Under the pieces are notes generated by a model, which saw only the letters and a list, made by a program, of their open reading frames with translations, had not been told where the DNA came from and did no database searches. A program made the position numbers and the translations under genes. A DNA stretch of 40,996 nt, from assembly GCA_012965515.1 (NCBI GenBank), contig DTSE01000080.1, positions 1-40,996 on the forward strand, in the 5' to 3' direction. This DNA is from Candidatus Melainabacteria bacterium (GTDB taxonomy: Bacteria > Cyanobacteriota > Vampirovibrionia > Obscuribacterales > Obscuribacteraceae). Position 1 is the first letter of the stretch, and each line of letters begins with the position of its first letter. Below are positions 26,397-34,426 of this stretch, one piece after another.

Positions 26397-26948
26397 ATGG
26401 GACTTGACTCAGTTGAAATGGTTTTTGCATTCGAAGAGGAATTCGGAATTGAGATTCCTGAAGAGGATGCGTTCAGAATCATCACTGTTGGTGATATGTA
26501 CAATTTTGTGAGGCGGCAAATCGTAGAACTCCCGCCAGGAGAATGCCTCTCCCGAAAAGTGTTTTATCAATTGCGTCGCGCGCTAATGCAGAACTACGGA
26601 TTGCAAAGACACCTGATTCGAAAAGACACCATCCTCACAGATCTTATTACGCCAAAGGAAATTGAAGAAGGTTGGCCGTTTCTAGAAATGTACATGGATT
26701 TGGAAGCACCCAAATTCAGACCAGCCCGAGGCATTCCAGTGGGGCTAGTTCATAACACTGCCTTGTTGACAGTGAAGCATGTCGTCGACAATCTGATTCA
26801 AGTTAACTTCCAGAAGCTTGTTCCTGAAAGTCCAGATGACAATCAAATCTGGAACCGATGCGTTGATGTGGTCGTAAGACAGTTAAATGTTGATCGTCAC
26901 GAAGTTCGGAAGGAAGCTGAGTTTGCAAGAGATCTAGGAATGGACTAA
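26397..26948 (+). CDS. acyl-carrier-like protein with its two half-domains in swapped order
   Basis: 183 residues from the ATG at 26397 (GAGG seven bases upstream; a TTG at 26379 is possible but less likely). The protein begins MGLDSVEMVFAFEEEFGIEIPEEDAF...TVGDMYNFV, which is the second half of an acyl carrier protein starting at the phosphopantetheine Ser5 (DSVE). It ends IWNRCVDVVVRQLNVDRHEVRKEAEFARDLGMD, the first half of an acyl carrier protein stopping just before the Ser. The middle (~45-145) is unlike an ACP. Genes with a similar MGLDSVE start are known in other bacteria, but their role is unclear to me. Partner of the PhyH oxygenase by position. Confidence 0.75.
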   Translation: MGLDSVEMVFAFEEEFGIEIPEEDAFRIITVGDMYNFVRRQIVELPPGECLSRKVFYQLRRALMQNYGLQRHLIRKDTILTDLITPKEIEEGWPFLEMYMDLEAPKFRPARGIPVGLVHNTALLTVKHVVDNLIQVNFQKLVPESPDDNQIWNRCVDVVVRQLNVDRHEVRKEAEFARDLGMD

Positions 26949-26995
26949 ATGCCTCGTCCCTGCGAGCTGTTGCGCACCTGGTCTGCGGACTGAAG

Positions 26996-28225
26996 TTAGC
27001 GTACGCCAACTTCTCTAACTTTCTTTGCTATTTCGCGATCGTAAGTCGCTTCGTTGTGGCGCCCTAGCTTGTCGAGAGTGCTGGCACGTTGTTCAAAGGC
27101 TCTCGCTTCATAGTAGTGCCATCTCACATGATTGTTGTCGTTCTCTAGCGCTTTCACTGGATTTCCGAGACCGTTATAAGCCGTACTCAGATAGCCATAA
27201 GCTTCACCATCTTCAGGATTAAGAAAGACAGCTCGCTGAGCAAGCTCTCTTGCTTTGGCAAAGTCTCCCGTAACGTTGTAGTAATGTGCACCAACCACAT
27301 AAGCTTGCTCGTTGCTCGGATTCAGCTCAATTGCCCGCATCGCAGCAGCAAGTGCCGGACGTAAATTCATTAAACTGTCGTTCGCTTCTGCCACCCAGGA
27401 ATACGCAACATCAGAAGAAGGATCGAGTTTGGTTGCGTTTTCAAAGTGTGTCAACGCTTCATTGTATCGATGACGCTTAAAATCCTTTTTGCCTTGAGCC
27501 ATTTCGCGAGCAAAGTCTCCACCTGCTGGTGCAAGAACTGTGGCGGGAATGCCAAACTCCTCAATTGAATTCTGAGCATCCGAAATAGGCAGTTCTGTTC
27601 TCGCCAGCGCAAACATCAAAAACGCCGGAAGCAACAAACCAACAGCCCGCAGACTTCTCCGCACACGCGGACTGAATTCTTCCGAAGATGTTTGGTGGTG
27701 CCGATGATTGAAGAGATAGAAAACAGAAGCAGTTGTGAGAAAACCGCACAACGCCAAACAGAAGTATGCCGCCCCTGGTGCGACTCCAGACTTAGTCAGA
27801 GCCAACAACTGGAACGATATCAGTCCGAAATAGAAGACATTGAAAACCTGTCTCTTCCTGGTGAATGGCCACTCGGTCGACATCTCGGGCTTGATACTGA
27901 GTGGAATGCCGGACGGCGGAAGTGAAGTACTTGCAGCTCGTCTTTCCACCGGACTCTCAAACAGACTAACTTGCTCGCTCACAGGCTCCTTGTTTTCCGA
28001 AGTCTTCGCCAAAGAAGCATCTAAATCACTTACTACAGGGGAGTCATTTGTTTCAGGGGGGTCATTCTTCGCAGGCGCGTCATTTGCTGCAGGCAAATTA
28101 TCGATTGCCGGCTGTTCGGCTTCGTCCTCGGGTCCATCGACTTTCAGTTCAACATCGCAAACCGCCACGCACTCAGCAGACTGAGTGGCAGCTTCGGACT
28201 TGCTAGTTTTCTTGCTCGAACCCAT
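26996..28225 (-). CDS. membrane protein with C-terminal TPR repeats
   Basis: 409 residues. The N-terminal ~120 residues are acidic and low-complexity, with repeated P/A..ND units (AANDAPAKNDPPETNDSP). Three hydrophobic helices follow (~132-147, 150-170, 192-208). The C-terminal half (~245-400) carries TPR repeats (NEALTHFENATKLDPSSDVAYSWVAEAND, ALAAAMRAIELNPSNEQAYVVGAHYYNVTGD, ARELAQRAVFLNPEDGEAYGYLSTAYNGLGN). It is probably a scaffold at the membrane; the side on which the TPRs lie is uncertain. AGGG precedes the ATG by six bases. Confidence 0.85.
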   Translation of the reverse strand: MGSSKKTSKSEAATQSAECVAVCDVELKVDGPEDEAEQPAIDNLPAANDAPAKNDPPETNDSPVVSDLDASLAKTSENKEPVSEQVSLFESPVERRAASTSLPPSGIPLSIKPEMSTEWPFTRKRQVFNVFYFGLISFQLLALTKSGVAPGAAYFCLALCGFLTTASVFYLFNHRHHQTSSEEFSPRVRRSLRAVGLLLPAFLMFALARTELPISDAQNSIEEFGIPATVLAPAGGDFAREMAQGKKDFKRHRYNEALTHFENATKLDPSSDVAYSWVAEANDSLMNLRPALAAAMRAIELNPSNEQAYVVGAHYYNVTGDFAKARELAQRAVFLNPEDGEAYGYLSTAYNGLGNPVKALENDNNHVRWHYYEARAFEQRASTLDKLGRHNEATYDREIAKKVREVGVR

Positions 28226-28269
28226 AACAGCCCTGCGTCGAGGCGGACCTCTGTCAGCTCATAACTCCA

Positions 28270-28299
28270 TTTATACTTATATGCCCTGAAAATAGCCAA
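28270..28299 (-). promoter_or_regulatory. possible promoter of the TPR membrane protein gene
   Basis: On the minus strand TTGGCT (28294-28299) and TATAAA (28270-28275) are spaced by 18 nt and lie about 45 nt before the ATG. Confidence 0.45.
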
Positions 28300-28463
28300 T
28301 CAGCCACTTTCCCAGCGCCCAGCCCGGTTTCCAGCCCCAAAACCCGCCCAATTGCTGCTAAACCGGCGCCAGACGAGTTTCTGACAGCCAAAATTTGGGG
28401 GACGCCTAGGTTACGCCCTTCCAATAGATTAAATCCGGCCACGATGCAATAATCTTCAGCGTT

Positions 28464-29327
28464 ATGAAGAAGTCTCTCAGTCAATTCGCAGCAATTCTTG
28501 CGCTGGGCGCACTGTTTTCAGTTACGGTGGCATTCCCTCAGCCTGGCTCGGCGCAAACGCAGTCCAGTGGTGGAGCACCCACCATGCTGAAAGCCGGAGT
28601 CGAGCACTCGGAAACAGTGCAGCCACTAGAAGCGCAATTTAGACCAGGTCAGCGTTTTGACCCAAACGCCACAGCACTAGGAACACCAGTTGATGATTGG
28701 ATCTGTATTCCACCCTGGTTCGCCGGTACGTTTTACGTGGACCGCTCCCTGGTCGTGGACTTCATAGACTATCGCTCGCAAACTCGTCTCGCGCCAAACA
28801 AGATGGAGAAGATATACCGAACTTTTCACTATGGGCACCAACTTGATTCGACTGGCAGAGTTTGGCATCTGAATCGTTGTCCGTATCGCAATTCGATTCA
28901 GACTGAGGGCAGCGTTCAATACAATCTGATTCGAAAGTCAAAGTTTTTGCATTCGGGCAATGACTCAGTGGTTGAAACAGCGACGGGTCCAGCGCTTGTT
29001 GTGTCAAAGGAAACGGGCGTCATCGCGCGCTCTACGACGATTGAAACATTCGGCAGATTCGAACCATACGGACAAGGAATTCGCAAGACCACTTCCATCA
29101 AAGGTTTCAATTTCGCAGGTATGCCGGAGGATTTGATTGTTCGCGTCGAACAAGCATACAGGCTTGAACCGTTCGTTCCAGACCCTTCAACTGCGGAAAG
29201 TTTTGCAGCATTCATGGCAAAACGCCAGGCGCAGCGTGAGGCAAGAATGCAGTATCAAAGACAAGGCGCTTCGCAAATTCAAGGTGCACAATCGCAAGAT
29301 ACTCCGACACAAGGGTTCGGCAACTGA
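28464..29327 (+). CDS. secreted hypothetical protein
   Basis: 287 residues with a clear signal peptide (MKKSLSQFAAILALGALFSVTVAFPQPGSAQ, cleavage near 31). The mature part has two Cys (DDWICIPPWF and LNRCPYR) that could form a disulphide, and a Gln/Arg-rich C-terminal tail (~250-287). No family recognised. The ATG lacks an evident Shine-Dalgarno. The amidase gene starts 1 nt after its stop, so they are probably cotranscribed. Confidence 0.7.
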   Translation: MKKSLSQFAAILALGALFSVTVAFPQPGSAQTQSSGGAPTMLKAGVEHSETVQPLEAQFRPGQRFDPNATALGTPVDDWICIPPWFAGTFYVDRSLVVDFIDYRSQTRLAPNKMEKIYRTFHYGHQLDSTGRVWHLNRCPYRNSIQTEGSVQYNLIRKSKFLHSGNDSVVETATGPALVVSKETGVIARSTTIETFGRFEPYGQGIRKTTSIKGFNFAGMPEDLIVRVEQAYRLEPFVPDPSTAESFAAFMAKRQAQREARMQYQRQGASQIQGAQSQDTPTQGFGN

Positions 29328-29328
29328 C

Positions 29329-30498
29329 ATGTCGACCTCGATCAGGCGATTCAACGGCATCATTCAAGAACTGAACATCCCCGGAGCACCACAAGGTCCG
29401 CTCGCCGGTTTGGTGTTTCTTGCCAAAGACATGTTCGACATTAAAGGAGAAGTTACGGGGATAGGCAACCCGACTTACGCGCAGACGCATCCACCAGCAA
29501 CGGAAAATGCGGTTGCAGTGGATAAACTGCTCAAAGCCGGCGCCAAGCTGGTAGGAAAAACTTGCACCGATGAATTCGCATTCAGTCTTGATGGAATCAA
29601 TATTCACTTTGGTGCCCCGGACAACCCCCAGTATCCTGGTTGCATTCCTGGCGGTTCATCAAGCGGCTCGGGTTCGGCTGTAGCAGCCGGACTGGCTGAC
29701 TTTGCGCTGGGCACCGATACTGGTGGATCTATACGAGTTCCTGCCAGCTACTGCGGCTGTTATGGATTTAGACCGTCGCACGGTCGCGTTTCCTTGGACG
29801 GCGTAGCACCATTAGCGCCACTATTGGATACTGTCGGCTGGCTAGCGAGAAGCGCCTCAATACTGGAATCTTGTGGAGAAGTTTTGCTTGGTGAGAAACC
29901 TTGTCCAACCTTTCCAAAGAAGATGTTTGTAGCCAGAGAAATATTCAGCGAAGTTTCAGACGATCTGAGACCGTCACTCGAGCGGGTGGTCGACACGGTT
30001 GCAAAAAAATTCCCTGCAGTTGAGGAAGTAGAGCTGGAGCGCTTCGGCTGGGGCAGTCTCGCGGCGATTTACAAATTTTTCCAAGCAAGACAAGCGTGGG
30101 GAATTTATGGCGCCTGGATAAAACAAGTGAACCCATTCATGTGTCCGTCGATCAAAGAGCGATTCGATTTCACTAGCACCGTCACGGATAGCGATTGGCA
30201 ATCAGCCAAACAAGCGCGAGACAAAGTGGCTAGTGACATGGCGCAATTGCTCGCCGGCGATGCTGTTCTATGCATGCCGACGACATTTAACATACCACCT
30301 AGTGTGGACGCAAGCGACGACGAACTCTTGCAAAACAGAATTCAAAACATCAAACACACAGCGTTGGCGCCGCTTTCACGCGTTCCCGAGATCTGCGTGC
30401 CCATCTCAGTCACGGAAAAGACGACGACAGGTCTGTCGTTTCTCGCCAGCCATGGCCACGACATGATGCTGCTAAGGCTTGGTCGAGAATTGTTTTAG
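29329..30498 (+). CDS. amidase signature family hydrolase
   Basis: 389 residues from the ATG at 29329; the frame is open further upstream but inside the preceding gene, and the amidase fold starts here. Catalytic Lys33 (FLAKDMFDIKG), the Ser run at 110-112 (PGGSSSGSGSAVAAG) and nucleophile Ser134 (GTDTGGSIRVPAS) form the Ser-cisSer-Lys triad. YGFRPSHGRVSLDGVAPLAPLLDTVGWLARS follows as in the family. The length and wording resemble plant AMI1-like and AtzF-like amidases rather than GatA (~480 aa). It hydrolyses a small amide; the substrate is unknown. No signal peptide. Confidence 0.9.
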   Translation: MSTSIRRFNGIIQELNIPGAPQGPLAGLVFLAKDMFDIKGEVTGIGNPTYAQTHPPATENAVAVDKLLKAGAKLVGKTCTDEFAFSLDGINIHFGAPDNPQYPGCIPGGSSSGSGSAVAAGLADFALGTDTGGSIRVPASYCGCYGFRPSHGRVSLDGVAPLAPLLDTVGWLARSASILESCGEVLLGEKPCPTFPKKMFVAREIFSEVSDDLRPSLERVVDTVAKKFPAVEEVELERFGWGSLAAIYKFFQARQAWGIYGAWIKQVNPFMCPSIKERFDFTSTVTDSDWQSAKQARDKVASDMAQLLAGDAVLCMPTTFNIPPSVDASDDELLQNRIQNIKHTALAPLSRVPEICVPISVTEKTTTGLSFLASHGHDMMLLRLGRELF

Positions 30499-30531
30499 TC
30501 GTCTAACGCCGTAGCAACCCGCATCACCACG

Positions 30532-30822
30532 TCACATTATCTGGTGCCCAAACATATGCAAGATAGCCAGCGAACCTCCGAGTACGCCTGAAACTCGGAG
30601 GAAGTTTCGCCAACTTTCATTAACCGCAAACCGACGAGCAATAACAAGCGTCAGTACCGCCAAAGGAATTGCGAGATAAGCCTCTTTCCAAAGCACCAGA
30701 TTCATCAGTACCAGGACTGGTGCCACCATCATGCAACTTTTCTGTGAAAAACGATGTGCCGCCCACAGTCCACAGATAGTGAATGCGGCAGAAAGAGCAA
30801 GTATGTGAAGATCGATGGCCAT
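30532..30822 (-). CDS. small membrane protein, paralogue of the 30995-31429 gene
   Basis: 96 residues, three or four hydrophobic helices. It shares RFS(E/Q)+...VAPVLVLMNLVLW.EAYLAIPLAVLTL with the larger neighbour, including the VAPLL.+.NLV and EG/EA.+ALPLA.LT motifs, and the C-terminal RLSG/RVSG.-G..L. No family recognised. TTGGAG lies eight bases before the ATG, as in the paralogue. Function unknown. Confidence 0.65.
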   Translation of the reverse strand: MAIDLHILALSAAFTICGLWAAHRFSQKSCMMVAPVLVLMNLVLWKEAYLAIPLAVLTLVIARRFAVNESWRNFLRVSGVLGGSLAILHMFGHQIM

Positions 30823-30903
30823 GGCAAGGCTCCAATAGAGTGCTTAGAGTCTTCGCTGAAAACTCTAGGACTTGTTAAATTCCGCTGATTCCATCTTAGA
30901 GAA

Positions 30904-30921
30904 ATTCTCACAAGTGAGAAT
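30904..30921. promoter_or_regulatory. 18-bp operator-like palindrome
   Basis: ATTCTCAC-AA-GTGAGAAT is a perfect 8-bp inverted repeat with a 2-bp centre, 82 nt upstream of the start of the small membrane gene. The short centre suits a dimeric repressor better than an RNA hairpin. Confidence 0.5.
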
Positions 30922-30955
30922 ACCGACCAGAGGATAATTCGCTATGTAGAATCCA

Positions 30956-30971
30956 TAGCCCTTTCGGGCTA
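30956..30971 (-). terminator. possible 3' hairpin of the larger paralogue
   Basis: TAGCCC-GAAA-GGGCTA (minus strand) is a 6-bp stem closed by a GNRA tetraloop, 23 nt past the stop of the 30995-31429 gene. No T-run follows, so if it terminates transcription it is not a classic intrinsic terminator. Confidence 0.35.
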
Positions 30972-30994
30972 CTGCGGCAGTTTAGAGCGTTCGA

Positions 30995-31429
30995 CTATGC
31001 CAACATACACAACAATGTCAGCGCAGCACCAGTCAATCCGGACAAGCGCATCGCTTCTCGGATGCTGTCATCGATTTGAAAGTCTTGCGACAATCCAACG
31101 GTAAGAGCCGCTAACGGCAGAGCAATGAAGCCTTCTGGAAAGCAGACCAAATTGAGGAAAATGAGGAGAGGGGCGACGCGATAGGCATTTCTCTCTGACA
31201 GCCTATCTGTGACCAAAAGCCCAGCCCATCCCCAACAAGCAGTCAGCATGAAGTGATTAGGATGTAGCACAGATGCAAGAAACACACCAATGATCGTAAT
31301 TGATGATAAAACAAGCAAGCGATCGATAGTTACCTTAAGATCTGATCTTTCTGCTATTGGCTCGACAACCGGCTCCGAGTATTCTTCTCGAATAAGCAGG
31401 TACGTGCCCGCGGCATGCGTATTGTTCAT
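30995..31429 (-). CDS. small membrane protein, paralogue of the 30532-30822 gene
   Basis: 144 residues from the ATG at 31429, chosen because TTGGAG lies seven bases upstream as in its paralogue; a longer frame to 31486 lacks a ribosome site. A ~35-residue hydrophilic head is followed by hydrophobic helices (~39-55, 60-75, 85-101, 105-120). The last ~85 residues align with the smaller neighbour (VAPLLIFLNLVCFPEGFIALPLAALT), so the two arose by duplication. Function unknown. Confidence 0.65.
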   Translation of the reverse strand: MNNTHAAGTYLLIREEYSEPVVEPIAERSDLKVTIDRLLVLSSITIIGVFLASVLHPNHFMLTACWGWAGLLVTDRLSERNAYRVAPLLIFLNLVCFPEGFIALPLAALTVGLSQDFQIDDSIREAMRLSGLTGAALTLLCMLA

Positions 31430-31650
31430 GTGGTGACTCCAATACAAACGGAGAGCTCTTTTGCCAGTAAGCTCGTAAACGCACAAGTTGAGTTATTGCC
31501 ATCATAGGGGTGTGAATGCAAGCGTGGTTATAGCCATCCGTATATTTGCATAGGGGCAGCCCCATACAAAATGCTCAAATCGCACCAAAATTCACTGTTT
31601 CGCGCCTATGCACTCCGCGAGCCAGTACGGAAAATCACTACATTGCCTTG

Positions 31651-32094
31651 TTAGAGGTTAAACAGCTCAATTTCTTCGCCAAGCTCTGCGCGATCCCAGA
31701 TCAAACTCATTATCCACCAGCGACCGTTTTCGTAGACTAGTTGGAAAGAATTTACGCCACGCGCGATTGATTCCTCGTTACCCTCAAGCATGAATCGATA
31801 AGAGCTAAAAACGTGCGCGACTTTATGAAACGTTTCTGTCCTACATCTGATTTGCTCTTCGCGGCCGCCCGTGGGAATGATGTCCGCAATTCGATTGTCG
31901 AAATACTCAATGAATTCCTCTACGCTCATTGCTTTCAATGCGCCGCCGGTGTCGCTTGCGGGCGGTGATACATGAGCGCCTGGGTGAAACAGCGAGTGCA
32001 CCAAATTATAGTTCGGCTTCTGTCCCGGCTGAAACGAGATAGCAGCATACAGGCATTCGACGACGCCTTCAGGTGTACCGAGAATATCGCTCAT
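31651..32094 (-). CDS. SnoaL-like / NTF2-fold protein (DUF4440-like)
   Basis: 147 residues. The wording fits an NTF2-like alpha+beta barrel: an N-terminal helix (GVVECLYAAISFQPGQKPNYNLVHSLFHPGAHVS), SVEEFIEYFDNRIAD, a central FHKVAHVFSSYRF strand, and the ending GVNSFQLVYENGRWWIMSLIWDRA, where the .G.W.I..+.W pattern is typical. Members serve as small-molecule isomerases, hydrolases or binding proteins. The ATG overlaps the stop of the DJ-1-like gene (ATGA), so the two are coupled. Confidence 0.75.
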   Translation of the reverse strand: MSDILGTPEGVVECLYAAISFQPGQKPNYNLVHSLFHPGAHVSPPASDTGGALKAMSVEEFIEYFDNRIADIIPTGGREEQIRCRTETFHKVAHVFSSYRFMLEGNEESIARGVNSFQLVYENGRWWIMSLIWDRAELGEEIELFNL

Positions 32095-32675
32095 CTATAA
32101 ACAATCCCCCTTCGCTCAAATTCCAAGCCTTCAGAAACCCCTTGTGCTGCCTGTCGAGAAACAAATCGCTCAACCAACCAAAGACCAAGATCAAGGCTAG
32201 CAGTGATACCAGCAGCGGTGATAATGTCACCATCGTCTACAACACGAGCAGCGATGTATTTTGCACCGCAGTTGAGCAGTTCTTTGACAGCTCCGTGATT
32301 CGTCGTCGCTTTCCGGTCCTTCAAAAGTCCGGACTTTCCAAGAACAAGCGAGCCTGTGCAAACTGTTGCTATAACAGTGCCGACAGCGTGACAGGACTTC
32401 ACGACATCCAATATCGTGCCTTTTTGAACTTCTGCCCACGCTCCTTTCGGCGAGCGCGATATCCAACCGCCGCCGGGAACAATCAACAAATCAGATTTTA
32501 TCTCATTGGTATAGTGCGCATCTGGAAGCAGTCTCGAACCATATGCAGCCGTCACAAAATCCTGCTGATACAAAGAATGCGTCTCAACTGACAGACCGGC
32601 CATGCGCAAGGTTTCGAACACACCGAAGAAGTCGAGCTCGTCAAAGCCATCAAATAGTAATGCGTCGATTTTCAT
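32091..32675 (-). CDS. DJ-1/PfpI family protein
   Basis: 194 residues of the class I glutamine-amidotransferase-like fold: MKIDALLFDGFDELDFFGVFETL, DLLIVPGGGWISRS, the nucleophile elbow VCTGSLVLGKSGLLKDRKATTNH with Cys at ~105, and ITAAGITASLDLGLWLVER. It resembles the isocyanide-hydratase/AraC-associated subgroup without an AraC domain. Activity cannot be assigned; related proteins act as glyoxalases, proteases, chaperones or hydratases. First gene of a coupled pair with the SnoaL-like protein. Confidence 0.88.
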   Translation of the reverse strand: MKIDALLFDGFDELDFFGVFETLRMAGLSVETHSLYQQDFVTAAYGSRLLPDAHYTNEIKSDLLIVPGGGWISRSPKGAWAEVQKGTILDVVKSCHAVGTVIATVCTGSLVLGKSGLLKDRKATTNHGAVKELLNCGAKYIAARVVDDGDIITAAGITASLDLGLWLVERFVSRQAAQGVSEGLEFERRGIVYR

Positions 32676-32714
32676 TTCAAGCTCAAGATATCTACACCGT
32701 TACGTACAACTAGT

Positions 32715-33239
32715 TTACTTCTTATCGTCTCTGACTCCGAGTGATTCTTTTACAACTTTCGTGCAACGCGGAAAGGAGTGGCTCAGCGCGACAGCACGCA
32801 AATCTTCATTTGGTGCTACTACAGCACTAAAAATCTCAGCGAACATTTCAGAGGGGCCGTTCTTGTCCGACTGAAGAAAGTAGCTGTATTTGATTCTCAA
32901 TTCATTGTTCAGGTACTTCGCGTCATCTTCGTACGCATTGGTAAATGATTCTGAATTTGAATACATTCCAACATGATCGAACGCATGGCCAATTTCGTGC
33001 AACGCTGTCCAGAGAGTATATGGATTTTCTTGCAACGGAGCATTGCCAATAGAAAATCGTTCTGCAATGTAGATCTTCTTGTCACGAGGAAAGAAGATTC
33101 CACCGCAGTTATCGTAACCTCCAAAAGGGTACCCTCTGGGCTTTTGATTTGCCAGATGCGGCTCTGCTGTTAGTACGTCCGGAACGATGATAATGGTCAC
33201 GCCATTGTGACGCAGAGTTTCTCGCGCCGATGCGGGTAC
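32715..33239 (-). pseudogene. metalloprotease part of a gene split by an in-frame TAG
   Basis: Directly after the TAG that ends the TPR-PDZ frame, the same reading frame continues VPASARETLRHNGVTIIIVPDVL... to a stop at 32715. It carries a zincin motif HEIGH (LWTALHEIGHAFDH) and a later Glu in GPSEMFAEIFSA, the layout of the lethal-factor-like (M34/ATLF) peptidase domain. The only start inside it (GTG at 33200) has no ribosome site and would cut off the first 14 codons of the domain. Most likely the two parts were one 442-codon gene and TAG replaces a sense codon (TTG Leu would need one change). Confidence 0.65.
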
Positions 33240-34040
33240 CTAAGCGAGCGCTTGCTTTACTCTTTTCTCGCAGTCTTCTGTTGTTTTTGTCCGGCGAAAG
33301 ACCTCGATCGGAATACTCGATGAATCGTTCAATGCTGTCGGTGCTGCAGGCTTGTTGGATGAAGTTACAGAAGCGGGATGTGTTTTAGCATTCGCACCAG
33401 ATGCGTGCGCAACGGAGGAGCCAATCGTTGTGCGATAGAGGAAACGGCTAAACTTCGTGCCGTTTCTGCTGATTGTCACCGCGACACGAGAACCAGGAGG
33501 ACCAGCAAGTCTGCTAGCGACTGCTCTAGTCGACATGAAACTAGTCGAAACATTGTCGATGAACACAATCTTGTCGCCAGGAAGAATGCCTGCTTTCGCA
33601 GAGGAAGAACCTACTTCGACAGCATCAACTTCTGTGCCGTCCACAAGGGTTAGACCAACTTTTGCACCAGGAATAGAAGCAAGCTCCAGCCGCTCCTTCT
33701 CTTCTTTCTCGAGTTTCGCAAGCAATCGTCTGGCGTCATCTGTATCCCAGCTGTAAGGATCCATTCTCAATCCTTCCTGCAGATGATGTTTGACCTTCGC
33801 GTTGTCTCCCTTGAGGCGATAGAGCATGAACGCATAGAAGTAATGCACGCTTCCTTTGTCGCGCGCCGGTCCTGCAAGCAATCGCTCAGCTTCTTCGAGC
33901 GCCAAACGGTATTGCCCGCTTAGCCGGTACTTTTCCGCTTTCTCAAGCGCATATTCTTCAGCGCGGGCGTCAGGACACAAAACGCCAATCGCCAAAAGCA
34001 GGCTGCACGCTAGAGCAACTTTCGACATAGCCACAATCAT
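33240..34040 (-). CDS. exported TPR-PDZ protein (N-terminal part of split gene)
   Basis: 266 residues: signal peptide (~1-27, KVALACSLLLAIGVLCPDARAEE), TPR-like helices (~30-115, EKAEKYRLSGQYRLALEEAERLL), then a PDZ domain (~125-205: AKVGLTLVDGTEVDAVEVGSSSAKAGILPGDKIVFIDN...GSRVAVTISRNG), and a Ser/Ala-rich linker that runs into TTEDCEKRVKQALA. The linker and the DCEKRVKQALA ending make sense as the join to a catalytic domain, which is present in the same frame just beyond the TAG. As it stands, the product would be a PDZ protein without protease. The second Met (residue 5) is an alternative start. Confidence 0.8.
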   Translation of the reverse strand: MIVAMSKVALACSLLLAIGVLCPDARAEEYALEKAEKYRLSGQYRLALEEAERLLAGPARDKGSVHYFYAFMLYRLKGDNAKVKHHLQEGLRMDPYSWDTDDARRLLAKLEKEEKERLELASIPGAKVGLTLVDGTEVDAVEVGSSSAKAGILPGDKIVFIDNVSTSFMSTRAVASRLAGPPGSRVAVTISRNGTKFSRFLYRTTIGSSVAHASGANAKTHPASVTSSNKPAAPTALNDSSSIPIEVFRRTKTTEDCEKRVKQALA

Positions 34041-34171
34041 ACAACGAGGGAGAACCCGGTTCCAATTCCCTTACTCCCGTGGCACCCTGGCTGTATTCAA
34101 CCCTCGTAAACGGACCTTGCTAGATTCTCTGAGGCTCAATCTGGGTACATATGCTTTCAGGGGGATTTGCC

Positions 34172-34426
34172 ATGTCACGTCAAGAAGATGCAAGGAAACC
34201 CAACTTCATGCTCCCGGTGCAAGCAATAGGCATTCTTCTGATGTCGATGTTCGTTTGCATCTTAAAAGAATCGCATCCCTTCTACGGAACCTGGCCCGCA
34301 CCGGACGCTCCGCCGATGGACGCGTTTATGTGGCTGGTCAAAACTGTATTGATTCCGAGCGTGATTTTTACGGGGATGATGGTGTTCTTCCTGTACAAAC
34401 GCAGCCAGATGAAACGAGCGCGCTAA
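34172..34426 (+). CDS. small membrane protein, 84 aa
   Basis: The ATG at 34172 is preceded by GGGGGA six bases upstream, better than the ATG at 34151. Two hydrophobic helices (~16-33 and ~55-74) are separated by a Pro-rich loop (FYGTWPAPDAPPMD), ending in a basic tail KRSQMKRAR. No family recognised. An integrase remnant in another frame begins right at its 3' end. Confidence 0.65.
   Translation: MSRQEDARKPNFMLPVQAIGILLMSMFVCILKESHPFYGTWPAPDAPPMDAFMWLVKTVLIPSVIFTGMMVFFLYKRSQMKRAR

Noticed and set aside
29137-29328. Longer N-terminus for the amidase
   Set aside because: The extra 64 residues lie inside the preceding secreted-protein gene, and the amidase fold begins at the ATG at 29329.
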